Below are positions 16,711-25,471 of a stretch of DNA of 64,000 nt, one piece after another; within the stretch, counting starts at the first letter, position 1; every line of letters starts with the position of its first letter. A model generated the notes under the pieces. It was not told the DNA's origin. It saw only the letters and a list, made by a program, of their open reading frames with translations, and did not search any database. Source of the DNA: Gemmatimonadota bacterium (lineage in GTDB: Bacteria; Gemmatimonadota; Gemmatimonadetes; Gemmatimonadales; GWC2-71-9); NCBI GenBank assembly GCA_003223395.1, contig QHUZ01000052.1, forward strand, positions 25,822-89,821, given 5' to 3'. Both the position numbers and the translations under genes were made by a program.

Positions 16711-17802
16711 GTGAAGCGGTTCCCCGCGTTCGACCCACCGGAGTACGTCGACTGGAAACCGGATCCCGCGCTGGTGCGCGCGTTCCGGTCGACGCTCGAG
16801 ACGAATCCAGAACGCGCCCGGATCGTGTCCACCCTGACTCCCGACTCCAAGCTCCAGCTTTATCGCGGCCTGCTGCGCGCCCGGCTGCATGACGTCGAGC
16901 TGAAGCGCTGGGTTCGCACCGGCGTGATTTCTAAAGCGTGGCTGGGGACCGGCGAAGAAGCGACGACGGTCGGCCCGGTCCACGCACTCGAGCGCGGCAT
17001 GGACATCGTCGCGCCGATGATCCGCAACGCCGCCGCCTGCTGCGAGATGGGGATGCCGCTCGCCGACATGCTGCGCGCGTATCTCGCGACGGCGGACTCT
17101 CCGAGCGCCGGGCGCGACCTCCATGTCGGCTCGTTCCGGCACGGGGTGCTCCAGCCGATCTCGCATGTCGGTGACATGGTTCCCGTGATCACGGGGATCG
17201 CACTCACCTTCAAGATCAAGCGCGAGCCGCGGGTGGCAATGACCTGGGTCGGCGATGGGTCGACCAAGACGGCCGCCGCGCACGAAGGGACGAACTTCGC
17301 GGCGGTACAACGCGTCCCCGCGATCTTCATCATCGAGAACAATCAGGTCGCGTTGGGTACGCGCCTCGAGCAGCACCATCTGCCTGCCGACTTCAAGGAT
17401 TGGCCCGCCAGCTACGGCGTGTGGGGCGCCTCGTTCGACGGCAACAACGTGCTCGACGCGTACGCCGTCACACGAATCGCGGCCGAGCGGTGTCGCAGTG
17501 GTAACGGGCCGGCGCTGTTGATCGCGGAAACGTTCCGGATGGGCGGCCACGCCACGCACGACGAGCGCGAGGCTCGGGATACGTTTCCGGCTGAGCTGTT
17601 TCGCTCGTGGGGGAAGCGCGATCCCATTGGTCTCTATGAGGAGTACTTGAAGGAAGACGGCGTGAAGGCCAAGCAGCTCGGCGAGGTCGAGGCTGACGTG
17701 ACGGCGCAAGTCGCCAAGGCCGCCGAGGAGGCGATCGCGAGTCGGGAAAGGATGCCGAAGGCGGAGAGCGCGTTGGATGGGGTGTATGCGAACGGTCGGT
17801 AG
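16711..17802 (+). CDS. Thiamine diphosphate-dependent 2-oxoacid dehydrogenase E1 alpha subunit
   Basis: A 363-residue protein of the pyruvate/branched-chain 2-oxoacid dehydrogenase E1-alpha family. It has the ThDP/Mg motif GDGSTKTAAAHEGTNF ending near the conserved IIENNQ, plus the phosphorylation-loop-like GGHATHDEREA. Such subunits decarboxylate a 2-oxoacid with an E1-beta partner and transfer acyl groups to E2. No E1-beta or E2 gene is next to it here, so partners must be elsewhere. It starts at GTG 16711, four bases after the kinase stop, and overlaps the M1 peptidase gene. Confidence 0.88.
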   Translation: MKRFPAFDPPEYVDWKPDPALVRAFRSTLETNPERARIVSTLTPDSKLQLYRGLLRARLHDVELKRWVRTGVISKAWLGTGEEATTVGPVHALERGMDIVAPMIRNAAACCEMGMPLADMLRAYLATADSPSAGRDLHVGSFRHGVLQPISHVGDMVPVITGIALTFKIKREPRVAMTWVGDGSTKTAAAHEGTNFAAVQRVPAIFIIENNQVALGTRLEQHHLPADFKDWPASYGVWGASFDGNNVLDAYAVTRIAAERCRSGNGPALLIAETFRMGGHATHDEREARDTFPAELFRSWGKRDPIGLYEEYLKEDGVKAKQLGEVEADVTAQVAKAAEEAIASRERMPKAESALDGVYANGR

Positions 17803-19381
17803 CATGCTCGCGGCGTTGCTCCTGTCGGGGCCGGCAGTGGCGCAGCGAAGCGGGATCGATGTGAAGAGCTACTGGTTCTTCGTCACGCTTCCCGATTCAG
17901 GGCGCGAGATCCACGTCGCGGCCGTGGTGACTTTCGAACATCAGGTCCCTGGAGACAGCGTGCTCGCGCTCAATCTCGTCGGCATGACTATTGACTCGGT
18001 GAAGGTCTTGGTCCCCACGCGTGGCGGCTTGAGTAGAGAATTCACGTATGACGGCCGCGTGCTCCGTATCCCTCTACGGCCTCAGCCGGCGACGATAATC
18101 GCGGTAGTAGGTTACCACGGCACTCCGCAAGATGGCTTGATCATCGGCTCGAACGCACGCGGCCGCCGCGTCGCCTTCGCCGATAACTGGCCGGAGCGAG
18201 GGCGCTTCTGGCTCCCCACTGTCGATCGCCCGAGCGACAAGGCGATGACGCGGTTCTCGATCCGGGCCCCGGCGGTGTGGCGCGTGGTTGCGAACGGGAA
18301 GTTGACCCCGGGGGAGGGCGGTCGTGAGTGGGACGAATCGCATCCGATCCCCACTTACACCATGGTCATCGGCGCCAATGAGTTCACAGTCAGTACGCAC
18401 CGCCCGGTGATCACCGGCCGCGACACGATCCCCATCGAAGTCTGGACCTACCCTGAGGACTCGGCGTTCGCCGACTCCGTCCCGTTTCGGCGTGCGACGG
18501 AGATTGTCGAGGTGATGCAGCGATTGATCGGGCCCTTCCCCTACGAGAAGCTCGCGCACGTGCAATCGTCCACGAAATTCGGCGGGATGGAGAACTCGAG
18601 CGCCATCTTCTACGCCGAGAAGCCGTACGTCGAGCGGCGGATGGGCGAGGGCGTCGTTCGGCACGAGACCTCGCACCAGTGGTTCGGCGATGCGGTCACG
18701 GAGCGCGACTGGCCCGATATCTGGCTCTCCGAAGGATTCGCCACCTATTTCGATGGCGTCATCGGCGCTGCGCTGGACGGTGACACGGTGCTTGTAAACA
18801 GCATGCGTGCGAATGCCGAGTCGTACTTCAAATCCGACGTCACCGACCGCCCGATCGTGGACTCGGGCTATGCGGCCGATCCGATCAAGCTCCTGAACGC
18901 GAACAGCTATCCCAAGGGCGCGTGGGTGCTGCACATGCTCCGCGGCACGATCGGCGATTCGGCCTTCTTTCGCGGGCTCCGCAGCTACTACCGCACCTAC
19001 CGGGACTCGACCGCAACGAGTGAAGACTTCCAGCGCGTAATAGAGAAGGAGGCCCGAGCGAATCTTGGTTGGTTCTTCCACCAATGGCTGTACCAACCGG
19101 GGTACCCGCAGCTCGATGTGACCTGGCAATACGACGCGGGAGCGAGGAAAGTGCTTCTGGGTATCACCCAACGCCAAAAACCGGAGTGGGGTCTCTTCCG
19201 ACTCCCGCAACTGACGCTCGAGTTCCGCGGAGCGAACGGCGCGACGGTGCGGCGCGACGTCGCCGTCACGGGCGACAGTCGCGAGACCACCACTCGCGTC
19301 GACCTGCCGTTCGCGCCTACCGAGGTCCGCGTGGACCCGGACGGCAAGCTGCTGCTGCGAGTCACCATCGGTCGGAGGTAA
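17786..19381 (+). CDS. Secreted M1-family zinc metallopeptidase
   Basis: A 531-residue gluzincin with Sec signal (MRTVGSMLAALLLSGPAVAQ). The exopeptidase motif GGMEN is followed by HETSHQWFGD (HExxH, His293 and His297) and WLSEGFATY carrying the third zinc ligand Glu. An N-terminal beta domain precedes the catalytic domain; the large C-terminal helical domain of aminopeptidase N is short or absent, so this is a compact form. ATG 17786 gives a normal signal peptide; ATG 17777 is possible. The start lies inside the previous gene. Probable role: extracellular or periplasmic peptide degradation. Confidence 0.9.
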   Translation: MRTVGSMLAALLLSGPAVAQRSGIDVKSYWFFVTLPDSGREIHVAAVVTFEHQVPGDSVLALNLVGMTIDSVKVLVPTRGGLSREFTYDGRVLRIPLRPQPATIIAVVGYHGTPQDGLIIGSNARGRRVAFADNWPERGRFWLPTVDRPSDKAMTRFSIRAPAVWRVVANGKLTPGEGGREWDESHPIPTYTMVIGANEFTVSTHRPVITGRDTIPIEVWTYPEDSAFADSVPFRRATEIVEVMQRLIGPFPYEKLAHVQSSTKFGGMENSSAIFYAEKPYVERRMGEGVVRHETSHQWFGDAVTERDWPDIWLSEGFATYFDGVIGAALDGDTVLVNSMRANAESYFKSDVTDRPIVDSGYAADPIKLLNANSYPKGAWVLHMLRGTIGDSAFFRGLRSYYRTYRDSTATSEDFQRVIEKEARANLGWFFHQWLYQPGYPQLDVTWQYDAGARKVLLGITQRQKPEWGLFRLPQLTLEFRGANGATVRRDVAVTGDSRETTTRVDLPFAPTEVRVDPDGKLLLRVTIGRR

Positions 19382-19384
19382 CCA

Positions 19385-20479
19385 ATGTGCCAGCGTGTGT
19401 TGTTCGTCGCATTACTCGCCATCGCCTGCAACGGAACTCCCGCGCGTGGCCAGGGGCAGGCGCGGAGCGACGATGCGCTCCGCGTGCCGCCTGGGTTCAA
19501 GATCGCGGTGTTTGCGGAGAATCTCCAAGGCGTCCGATTCATGACGCTCGGCCCTGGTAACGCGATCTACGCCTCGCAGCCGGGCCCCGGCCTGATCGTC
19601 AGGCTGACCGACGCGAATCATGACGGCGTCGCCGACAGCGTGGTGACGATCGCGAGTGGATTGAAAGGGCCCTTCGGCATCGCCTTCCGGGGCGACACCA
19701 TGTACGTCGCTGAGGAGACCGAGCTCGTTCGCTTCGATCCTGGCTCCCGGGCACCGGTCCGAATGATGCTCCTGCCGAGTGGCGGCCATTCGACCCGGAC
19801 GATCGTCTTCGGGCCCGACGGCAAGCTGTACCTGGCCGTGGGCTCCTCGTGCAATCTCTGCGACGAGGGCAAGGACTCGATGCGGGCGGCGGTCACGCAG
19901 CTCAACACCGATGGCTCGGGCGGCCGCATCTTCGCGAAGGGCCTGCGCAACACGGTCGGCATGGCATTCAATCCCAAGACGGGTGAGCTGTGGGGCGGGA
20001 ACAACGACCGCGACAATCTCGGCGATGACCTGCCGCCCGAGCACATCAACATCATCAAGGACGGCCGCAACTATGGCTGGCCCGACTGCTATCTCCCCGG
20101 CAAACCCAACCCCGAGTATGGATCAGCGAACTGCTCGAATGTCGAGCCGCCGGCGATCACGGTGCAGGCGCACTCCGCACCGCTCGGGCTCGCGTTCTAC
20201 ACCGGCACGCAGTTCCCGCGGGAGTATCGCGGCGACGCGTTCGTCACGTTGCACGGCTCGTGGAATCGGTCGGTGCCGACCGGGGCGAAGGTCGTGCGCG
20301 TCGAAGTAGACAGCACCGGCCATCGTGCTGTGGGTGTGGAAGATTTCATTGTCGGCTGGCAGCGTCCCGATGGCTCGCGCTGGGGGCGGCCGGTGGGACT
20401 GTTGGTGCTTCCTGATGGATCTCTGCTCGTGAGTGACGATCGCGCCGACAAAATCTGGAGGGTGACCTATGGACGGTAA
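19385..20479 (+). CDS. PQQ-type glucose/sorbosone dehydrogenase-like beta-propeller protein
   Basis: A 364-residue exported protein with an N-terminal signal (MCQRVLFVALLAIACNG; Cys15 could be a lipidation site). The body is a six-bladed propeller of the soluble glucose/L-sorbosone dehydrogenase family: FVxLHGSWNRS and GPFGIAF signatures, a CNLC pair and calcium-type DANHDGVADS. Relatives oxidise sugars with PQQ, but some are only binding proteins. It starts 3 bp after the M1 peptidase stop and overlaps the dienelactone hydrolase gene. Confidence 0.85.
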   Translation: MCQRVLFVALLAIACNGTPARGQGQARSDDALRVPPGFKIAVFAENLQGVRFMTLGPGNAIYASQPGPGLIVRLTDANHDGVADSVVTIASGLKGPFGIAFRGDTMYVAEETELVRFDPGSRAPVRMMLLPSGGHSTRTIVFGPDGKLYLAVGSSCNLCDEGKDSMRAAVTQLNTDGSGGRIFAKGLRNTVGMAFNPKTGELWGGNNDRDNLGDDLPPEHINIIKDGRNYGWPDCYLPGKPNPEYGSANCSNVEPPAITVQAHSAPLGLAFYTGTQFPREYRGDAFVTLHGSWNRSVPTGAKVVRVEVDSTGHRAVGVEDFIVGWQRPDGSRWGRPVGLLVLPDGSLLVSDDRADKIWRVTYGR

Positions 20480-21287
20480 TACGGCGGCGGAGGGCGGCGA
20501 GAGGCGGCGAATGGCGGCAAAGGCTGTGCTGGTGGCTGGCGTGGGAATTCTAGCGACAGCGGCGATGAATTTGCCGCCCTCCGCCGTCCTTCGCCGCCTC
20601 TCGCCGCCCGACATTCACTCAGAGTACGTCAAGTTCCTCTCCGGCAAGGACACAGTGACGGCCTACATCGCCTACCCCGAGCGCCCGCAACCGGCGCCTG
20701 CGGTGATCGTCATCCACGAGATCTTCGGCATGTCGGATTTCATCCGGCAGACGACCGAACAGCTGGCGAAGGATGGTTTCGTCGCCATCGCGCCCGACCT
20801 GTTGTCACGTCGGGGCGGCACGCCCGCGACACCCGACTCCGCGCGCAAGCTTATCGCAACATTGAACCCCGATACCGTGACCCAGGATCTCGATGCGACC
20901 CGGGCCTATCTCAACAAGCTGAAACCGGTACGCTCCGGTGAGATCGGCATCATCGGCTTCTGCTGGGGTGGCGGCCAGAGCTTCCGGTACGCGACGAACA
21001 CGCCGCAGCTCAAGGCGTTCGTGGTGTGTTACGGTCCGAGTCCCAATGCGGCCGACATGGGGAAGATCCGCGCGAAAGGGCTCGGGGTCTACGCGGAGAA
21101 CGACGCACGCATCAACGCGGGGTTGCCCGATGCCGCAGCGGCCATGAAGGCCGCAGGCAAGGACTATCCCTATGCCGTCTATCCGGGCGTGGGGCACGGG
21201 TTCTTGCGGACGCGCGAAAAACCGGAGGTGGCAGACAGCGCGTGGAATGCCGCGATCCGGTTCTTTCGGGCGCAGCTGAAGAGCTAA
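20469..21287 (+). CDS. Dienelactone hydrolase family protein, exported or membrane-anchored
   Basis: A 272-residue alpha/beta hydrolase. The catalytic Cys is in GFCWGGGQS, Asp in AENDARIN and His in GVGHGF; the oxyanion loop is VIHEIFGM. A hydrophobic segment (about 17-35) suggests export or anchoring. Both flanks of that segment are encoded by a GGCGGCGA-rich inverted repeat (20483-20609), so residues 4-14 (NTAAEGGERRR) and PPSAVLRRLSPP look repeat-derived rather than family-conserved. ATG 20511 is an alternative start avoiding the first repeat arm. The stop interlocks with the convergent S41-like gene. Confidence 0.87.
   Translation: MDGNTAAEGGERRRMAAKAVLVAGVGILATAAMNLPPSAVLRRLSPPDIHSEYVKFLSGKDTVTAYIAYPERPQPAPAVIVIHEIFGMSDFIRQTTEQLAKDGFVAIAPDLLSRRGGTPATPDSARKLIATLNPDTVTQDLDATRAYLNKLKPVRSGEIGIIGFCWGGGQSFRYATNTPQLKAFVVCYGPSPNAADMGKIRAKGLGVYAENDARINAGLPDAAAAMKAAGKDYPYAVYPGVGHGFLRTREKPEVADSAWNAAIRFFRAQLKS
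20483..20609. repeat. GGCGGCGA-type REP-like inverted repeat within coding sequence
   Basis: The left arm (20483-20521) and right arm (20571-20609) are imperfect reverse complements and share a 20-nt identical core (GGGCGGCGAGAGGCGGCGAA). The spacer encodes the hydrophobic segment of the hydrolase. A similar element sits at 50959-51023. Confidence 0.75.
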
Positions 21288-22618
21288 CGGCGCGCGGCCT
21301 CGGTCAGGTAGGCGCGCGCCCGATCGAGCACCGCGTCGCGCCCGGCCAACACGTCCTCGACCCGTACCGCCACGGGGATTTGCGGCGCGATCCCCGTCGG
21401 CACGAACTCCTTGCCGTCGGGGAACGCGTCCCGCGCTGCGGTTACGCGCACCTTCCAGCCACCCGACAGCGTCCGCACCACCGTCTGTCCCGTACTCCCG
21501 GCGGACGACTCGCCGAAGGTCGGTCCGCGGCCGCCCGCCTGAAACGCGACAAGGAAGTCCTCGGCCGGACCGGCGGTGCGTGGCGACATGAGGACCGCCA
21601 CCGGCCCCGTGTATGCGGCGTGCTCGTGGGTTGGCGGCGGCCAGATCATGCCTGACGGCGTGCTGACCCAGAGACTGGTGGAATCGGGACGGTACAAGGG
21701 CATGCGTTGCCGCGCCGAGAGGAAGGGACGCTCGATGAGCCGGGACAGGAGCGCATAGCTGTTATCACGGCCATCGACCGTCCAGGTCGCCTCCCGCAGA
21801 TCGACGATCAGGCCGCGATGTCGCGGTCCTTCGCGGACGGCAGCGCCGATCGCGCGGTCGAATTGACTGACGACATCCGGATCTACGAACGAGGTCACCC
21901 GGACCCAGATTGCGCCGTCGGGCAGCGTATCGAGTTCGAGGGCGTGAGGCTCGATCGGCCAGCGCGCCGCCAAGGGCACGCTACGCGTGAGGCTCGCGCC
22001 GCGCTCGGCGCCACCAGGGAGGCGCAGCACGAGCAGCAACGCGGTGCCGCGCTCGCCTTCCAGCATCCGGACGACCGCCCGCTCCCAGCGGCTCGCATCG
22101 TTCGCGGCCGAGACTTCCGGCAACACGGAGTCGCGGATCCACTGCGCCGCGGGGACGCCCTGCACTGCAAGGACTTCCGCCAGCCGCTCGGGACGGGCGA
22201 CTCGCATCTCGTCGTTTACGGCATAGTCCATAATGAAGGGCCGCCGCTCGATGCTGCGCAGTTCGAGCGGGGGGCGTGCAATGCGGTTCGCGATGCTCGA
22301 CGGCGGCAGGATCTCGAGCTGGCCGTCGTTCAACAGCGCGCCCCAACGCCGCAACCGATGGAAGTATTGCAGGTCGGTGGGAGCGGGACGTGCTTGCGTA
22401 GCCGTGACTGTCGCCGCGAAGGCCGAGTCCCAATTCGCGCGGACGGCGTCCCAGTAGGCATAGTTGTAGCGCGCTTCGGCCCACAGGCCAGCGGCGATCA
22501 ACTGTCGCTCGACGGGATTCGCGCGCTGCGCCACGAGCGGCGCGGGGGCGGGGGCGGGGGCGGCGAGCAGCACCGGGAACCACACTGACAACCACGGCGT
22601 ACGGGATGGCATGGCCAT
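21284..22618 (-). CDS. S41 peptidase-like secreted protein, probably catalytically inactive
   Basis: A 444-residue protein with signal peptide containing an APAPAPAP run. The C-terminal half follows the tail-specific protease (S41/CtpA) fold: GLIVDLREA, GPVAVLMSPRTAGPAEDF, GESSAGSTGQ. Where active members carry the nucleophile Ser (SxAED), this reads AGPAED, so the serine appears lost. Retained substrate binding, or a non-enzymatic role, is possible. Its ATG lies in ATGGCCAT and overlaps the divergent metallophosphoesterase start by 8 nt; its stop interlocks with the dienelactone hydrolase stop. Confidence 0.75.
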   Translation of the reverse strand: MAMPSRTPWLSVWFPVLLAAPAPAPAPLVAQRANPVERQLIAAGLWAEARYNYAYWDAVRANWDSAFAATVTATQARPAPTDLQYFHRLRRWGALLNDGQLEILPPSSIANRIARPPLELRSIERRPFIMDYAVNDEMRVARPERLAEVLAVQGVPAAQWIRDSVLPEVSAANDASRWERAVVRMLEGERGTALLLVLRLPGGAERGASLTRSVPLAARWPIEPHALELDTLPDGAIWVRVTSFVDPDVVSQFDRAIGAAVREGPRHRGLIVDLREATWTVDGRDNSYALLSRLIERPFLSARQRMPLYRPDSTSLWVSTPSGMIWPPPTHEHAAYTGPVAVLMSPRTAGPAEDFLVAFQAGGRGPTFGESSAGSTGQTVVRTLSGGWKVRVTAARDAFPDGKEFVPTGIAPQIPVAVRVEDVLAGRDAVLDRARAYLTEAARR

Positions 22619-23646
22619 AATTTATCTGTTGCTGTTCGCAGCGCCCCAAGTGCTGCTGTACCTCTACCTGCGCGAGCGCCTGCCGCTCTCGGCGCGCCGC
22701 TGGCTCACGCTCGTCTTTGTCGTCTTCAACATCCCCTGGGGCATCGTCGCCGTGCGGATGTTCTCGGGCAGCCTGTGGGGCATCAGCCGCGTCCCCTACA
22801 TCGCGCCCTGGATCGCGTGGCAGTTTCTGGGCTGGATATTCTGTGGCCTGGTCACTCTCTACCTGCTAGGCAAGGGAGCGGTGTGGCTGGTGGGCAAAGT
22901 CGTGCGCCGTACGCCGTACGCCGTGCGCCGGGAATCCGAGCAGTCCGAGCAGTCCGGCGCACAGCTCACGGCGCACGGCGCACGCATTTCACGCCGCAAG
23001 TTCTTGGTCCGGGCCACATATGCAGCAGACCAATGCGCTGGGTGCGGATCTAATCGTGCAGACGGGTGACATGATCGACATCTCGCAGTCGTACATCCCG
23101 GACTACGTGCGCGCGTTTCGTGATCTCCAGGCGCCGCTGGGCGTCGTCACCGTGCTCGGCAATCACGATCGGTACACGGGCCAGGACGCCGTCATTCGCG
23201 GTGTGAAGGATGCGGGGCAGGTGTTCGTGAAGAATGGCGTCCACGTGATCGAGCGCGGCGCCGCCGCGATCGCACTCGTGGGAATCGACGACCCCCACGC
23301 CTGGCGCGCCGACGATCCGCAGGACGATGACATCGACGCGGCGCTCCGCCTTACTCCATCCGCCAAGGACGCGTTCCGGATCCTGCTCGCCCACCGGCCC
23401 GGCGCATTCGACGGCGCCGCGCCGCGTGGCATTCCACTCACGCTGGCCGGCCACATCCACGGCGGGCAGTTTTATCTGCCGGTGATCGGTTGGTCCCCTG
23501 GCCGGCTGATCACGAAATACGTGATGGGCCATTTCACGCAGGGCACGAGTCAGCTCTACGTCAGCCGTGGCATCGGCGTGGTGGGCGTGCCATTGCGGGT
23601 GTTTGTGCCGCCGGAAATCGCGTTGTTTGAACTACGTCGGGCGTAG
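22611..23646 (+). pseudogene. Metallophosphoesterase with N-terminal membrane segment, broken by internal deletion and frameshift
   Basis: The first frame (22611 to about 23018) encodes membrane spans (IIYLLLFAAPQVLLYLYL, two more) and a twin-Arg-like SRRKFLVRATYA. The second frame (from about 23020 to 23646) encodes metallophosphoesterase motifs VQTGDMID, GNHDRY, LLAHRP and GHIHGGQ. The block between, which in relatives carries the first metal motif DLHxG and about 75-100 residues, is absent and the frame changes at the junction. This is a deletion not divisible by three. It may be a true pseudogene or an assembly error. A GTGCGCCGT inverted repeat lies in the first part. Confidence 0.8.
22902..22984. 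repeat. GTGCGCCGT-type inverted repeat within coding sequence
   Basis: The left arm (22902-22931) repeats GTGCGCCGTACGCC units. The right arm (22954-22984) is its imperfect reverse complement ending CACGGCGCACG. Between them is a GAGCAGTCC direct repeat. It is translated as RRTPYAVRR, ESEQSEQS and TAHGAR in the metallophosphoesterase. Related copies are at 6761-6783 (half) and 48780-48860. Confidence 0.75.
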
Positions 23647-23658
23647 TCGTTCGTGTGG

Positions 23659-23686
23659 GTAGGGGCGCAGCATGCTGCGCCCCTAC
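23659..23686. repeat. 28-bp perfect palindrome, copy 1 (GTAGGGGCGCAGCA arm)
   Basis: A perfect palindrome with 14-nt arms, sitting between two convergent genes (metallophosphoesterase end and TetR end). It recurs at 53745-53772 (identical) and 30676-30703 (one mismatch). It may act as a bidirectional terminator or be a REP-like element. Confidence 0.85.
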
Positions 23687-23692
23687 ACTCAC

Positions 23693-24268
23693 TCACACAC
23701 TTATGGCTTTCCATGCCGCTTCGATTACTAATCGGGCACCTGTGTCTCCGGGCTTCCACTCCCCCGCAACGACCTTTTCCAACGCATGGCTGATCGCCGC
23801 CAACCAAACGCCTGCCCAGATCTCTACCGCCCCCGCCCGCACCGAGCCCTGCGCCTTTCCCTCGGCAACAATCCGTTCCAGCGTTAACCGAAACTCGCGC
23901 TCGGTCCTCCGGCTTTCGTCGTCGAGTATGGCTCCGGGCGGCTCGAGCAGCCCGAGCTTCACGACGGCGGTGTCGTGAGCCGCTCCCTCGATCAGCCCCT
24001 GCGCGACCGCGGTTAACTGTGCGCGGGCGGGCCCGGCATCGCGGTCCCGGGTAGTTTCCTGGACGAGCTTCGTCGCCCACCGCTGCGCCGCGCGATACAT
24101 CTCATTGAAGAGCTGCTGCTTGCTCGCGAAATGCCGATAAATCGTTCCTTCGGCGATGCCCGCCTTCTTCGCGATCTGCGCCGTCGTCGTGTCGTGGTAG
24201 CCGCGGGTGGTGAAGAGCTCGAGGGCCGTTCTGATCAGTCGCTGCCGCGTCAGTTCGGTTGCGGTCAC
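23693..24268 (-). CDS. TetR/AcrR-family transcriptional regulator
   Basis: A 191-residue repressor-type protein. The N-terminal helix-turn-helix (about 8-50) shows RLIRTALELFTTRGYHDTT, AQIAKKAGIAEGTIYRHF and SKQQLF, all standard. The C-terminal ligand-binding domain is helical and unassigned. GTG 24268 is the start. It is divergent from the lysine/saccharopine dehydrogenase-like gene over a 66-bp gap, making that gene its first candidate target. Confidence 0.93.
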   Translation of the reverse strand: MTATELTRQRLIRTALELFTTRGYHDTTTAQIAKKAGIAEGTIYRHFASKQQLFNEMYRAAQRWATKLVQETTRDRDAGPARAQLTAVAQGLIEGAAHDTAVVKLGLLEPPGAILDDESRRTEREFRLTLERIVAEGKAQGSVRAGAVEIWAGVWLAAISHALEKVVAGEWKPGDTGARLVIEAAWKAISV

Positions 24269-24334
24269 GGCTGCGAATCTACTAGCTTTCCGGCCGTTTC
24301 ATCTCCCATCGATCATTTTGGAGGCGTTGCCGCG

Positions 24335-25471
24335 ATGCGCATGCTCGTGCTGGGCGCTGGTCTGCAGGGTTCTGCCTGCGCGTACGATCTCCTGCAGCGC
24401 CCTGACGTCAAGCGCGTCACGCTCGCCGATCTGAATCCCCGCCGCGTGGCCGCGTTCCTCAAGAAGAAAACGGACAAACGCCTCGTCGTGTCGCGTCTCG
24501 ACGCGAAGAGTCACCCGCGGCTGCGGAAGCTGATGCGGGGTCACGACGCCGTCATGAACGCGCTGCCGTACTACTTCAACTATCCGGTTGCGAAAGCTGC
24601 CGTTGCCATGGGGCTACACTGCGCCGACCTGGGCGGCAACACCGAAATCGTCCAAAAGCAGAAGACGCTGCACGCCGCCGCCCAGAAGAAACGGGTCTCG
24701 ATCATTCCCGACTGCGGTCTCGCCCCCGGAATGGTCAACATCATCGCGGCCGAGGGGATCCGGCGCGTCGGAGACGCCGAGAGCGTCAAGATTTTTGTTG
24801 GCGGTCTGCCGCAAAAGCCCGAGCCGCCGCTCAACTATCAGATCGTCTACTCGCTCGAGGGTGCGCTCGATTACTACACGACGCCGTCGTGGGTGCTGCG
24901 CGAGGGCCGGCCCGAGCGCGTGGATGCCTTGTCGGAGCTCGAGGATGTGGACTTCCCGAGCCCCGTCGGGACACTCGAGGCATTTCACACCGGTGGCGGC
25001 ATCTCGACCATGCCTTGGGCGTATCAGGGCAAGGTGCGCACCATGGAGTACAAGACCCTCCGCTACCCTGGCCACGTCGCGATCATGCGACCAATCCGCG
25101 AGATGGGACTCCTGTCGGTGGAGCCGGTAAAGATGAAAGGCACGGAGATCGTGCCGCGCGACGCGTTCATCGCCGCGGTGTCGCCCCAGCTCACCAAGCC
25201 CAACGGCCGCGACCTCGTTGCGCTGCGGGTGGAAGTGCAGGGGAGGAGCGGCAAGCGCGTGGCTTGGCAGCTGCTCGACTATTTCGACGAGGCGACGGGG
25301 ATCAGCGCGATGATGCGGACGACCGGGTATTCGCTCGCGATCACCGGCGTCATGCAGGTAGACGGCCGAATCAGGTCAGCAGGCGTGTATACGCCGGATG
25401 AGGCGGTTCCCTTTCAGGCGTATGTGGACGAATTGAAGCGGCGTGGCGTCGAAATTCGAGAAGTCCGCTAG
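24335..25471 (+). CDS. Saccharopine dehydrogenase/L-lysine dehydrogenase-like oxidoreductase
   Basis: A 378-residue NAD(P)-dependent enzyme. The Rossmann motif at the N-terminus is VLGAGLQGSACAYDL, followed by the family's DAVMNALPYYFNYPVAKA and DLGGNTEIV. The catalytic/saccharopine_dh C-terminal domain contains DCGLAPGMVN and GGLPQKP, typical of lysine dehydrogenases and related enzymes. Start ATG 24335 has TTGGAGG about ten bases upstream. It is divergent from a TetR gene, and its stop interlocks (CTAG) with the convergent outer-membrane protein gene. Likely lysine catabolism or a related amino-acid oxidation. Confidence 0.88.
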   Translation: MRMLVLGAGLQGSACAYDLLQRPDVKRVTLADLNPRRVAAFLKKKTDKRLVVSRLDAKSHPRLRKLMRGHDAVMNALPYYFNYPVAKAAVAMGLHCADLGGNTEIVQKQKTLHAAAQKKRVSIIPDCGLAPGMVNIIAAEGIRRVGDAESVKIFVGGLPQKPEPPLNYQIVYSLEGALDYYTTPSWVLREGRPERVDALSELEDVDFPSPVGTLEAFHTGGGISTMPWAYQGKVRTMEYKTLRYPGHVAIMRPIREMGLLSVEPVKMKGTEIVPRDAFIAAVSPQLTKPNGRDLVALRVEVQGRSGKRVAWQLLDYFDEATGISAMMRTTGYSLAITGVMQVDGRIRSAGVYTPDEAVPFQAYVDELKRRGVEIREVR

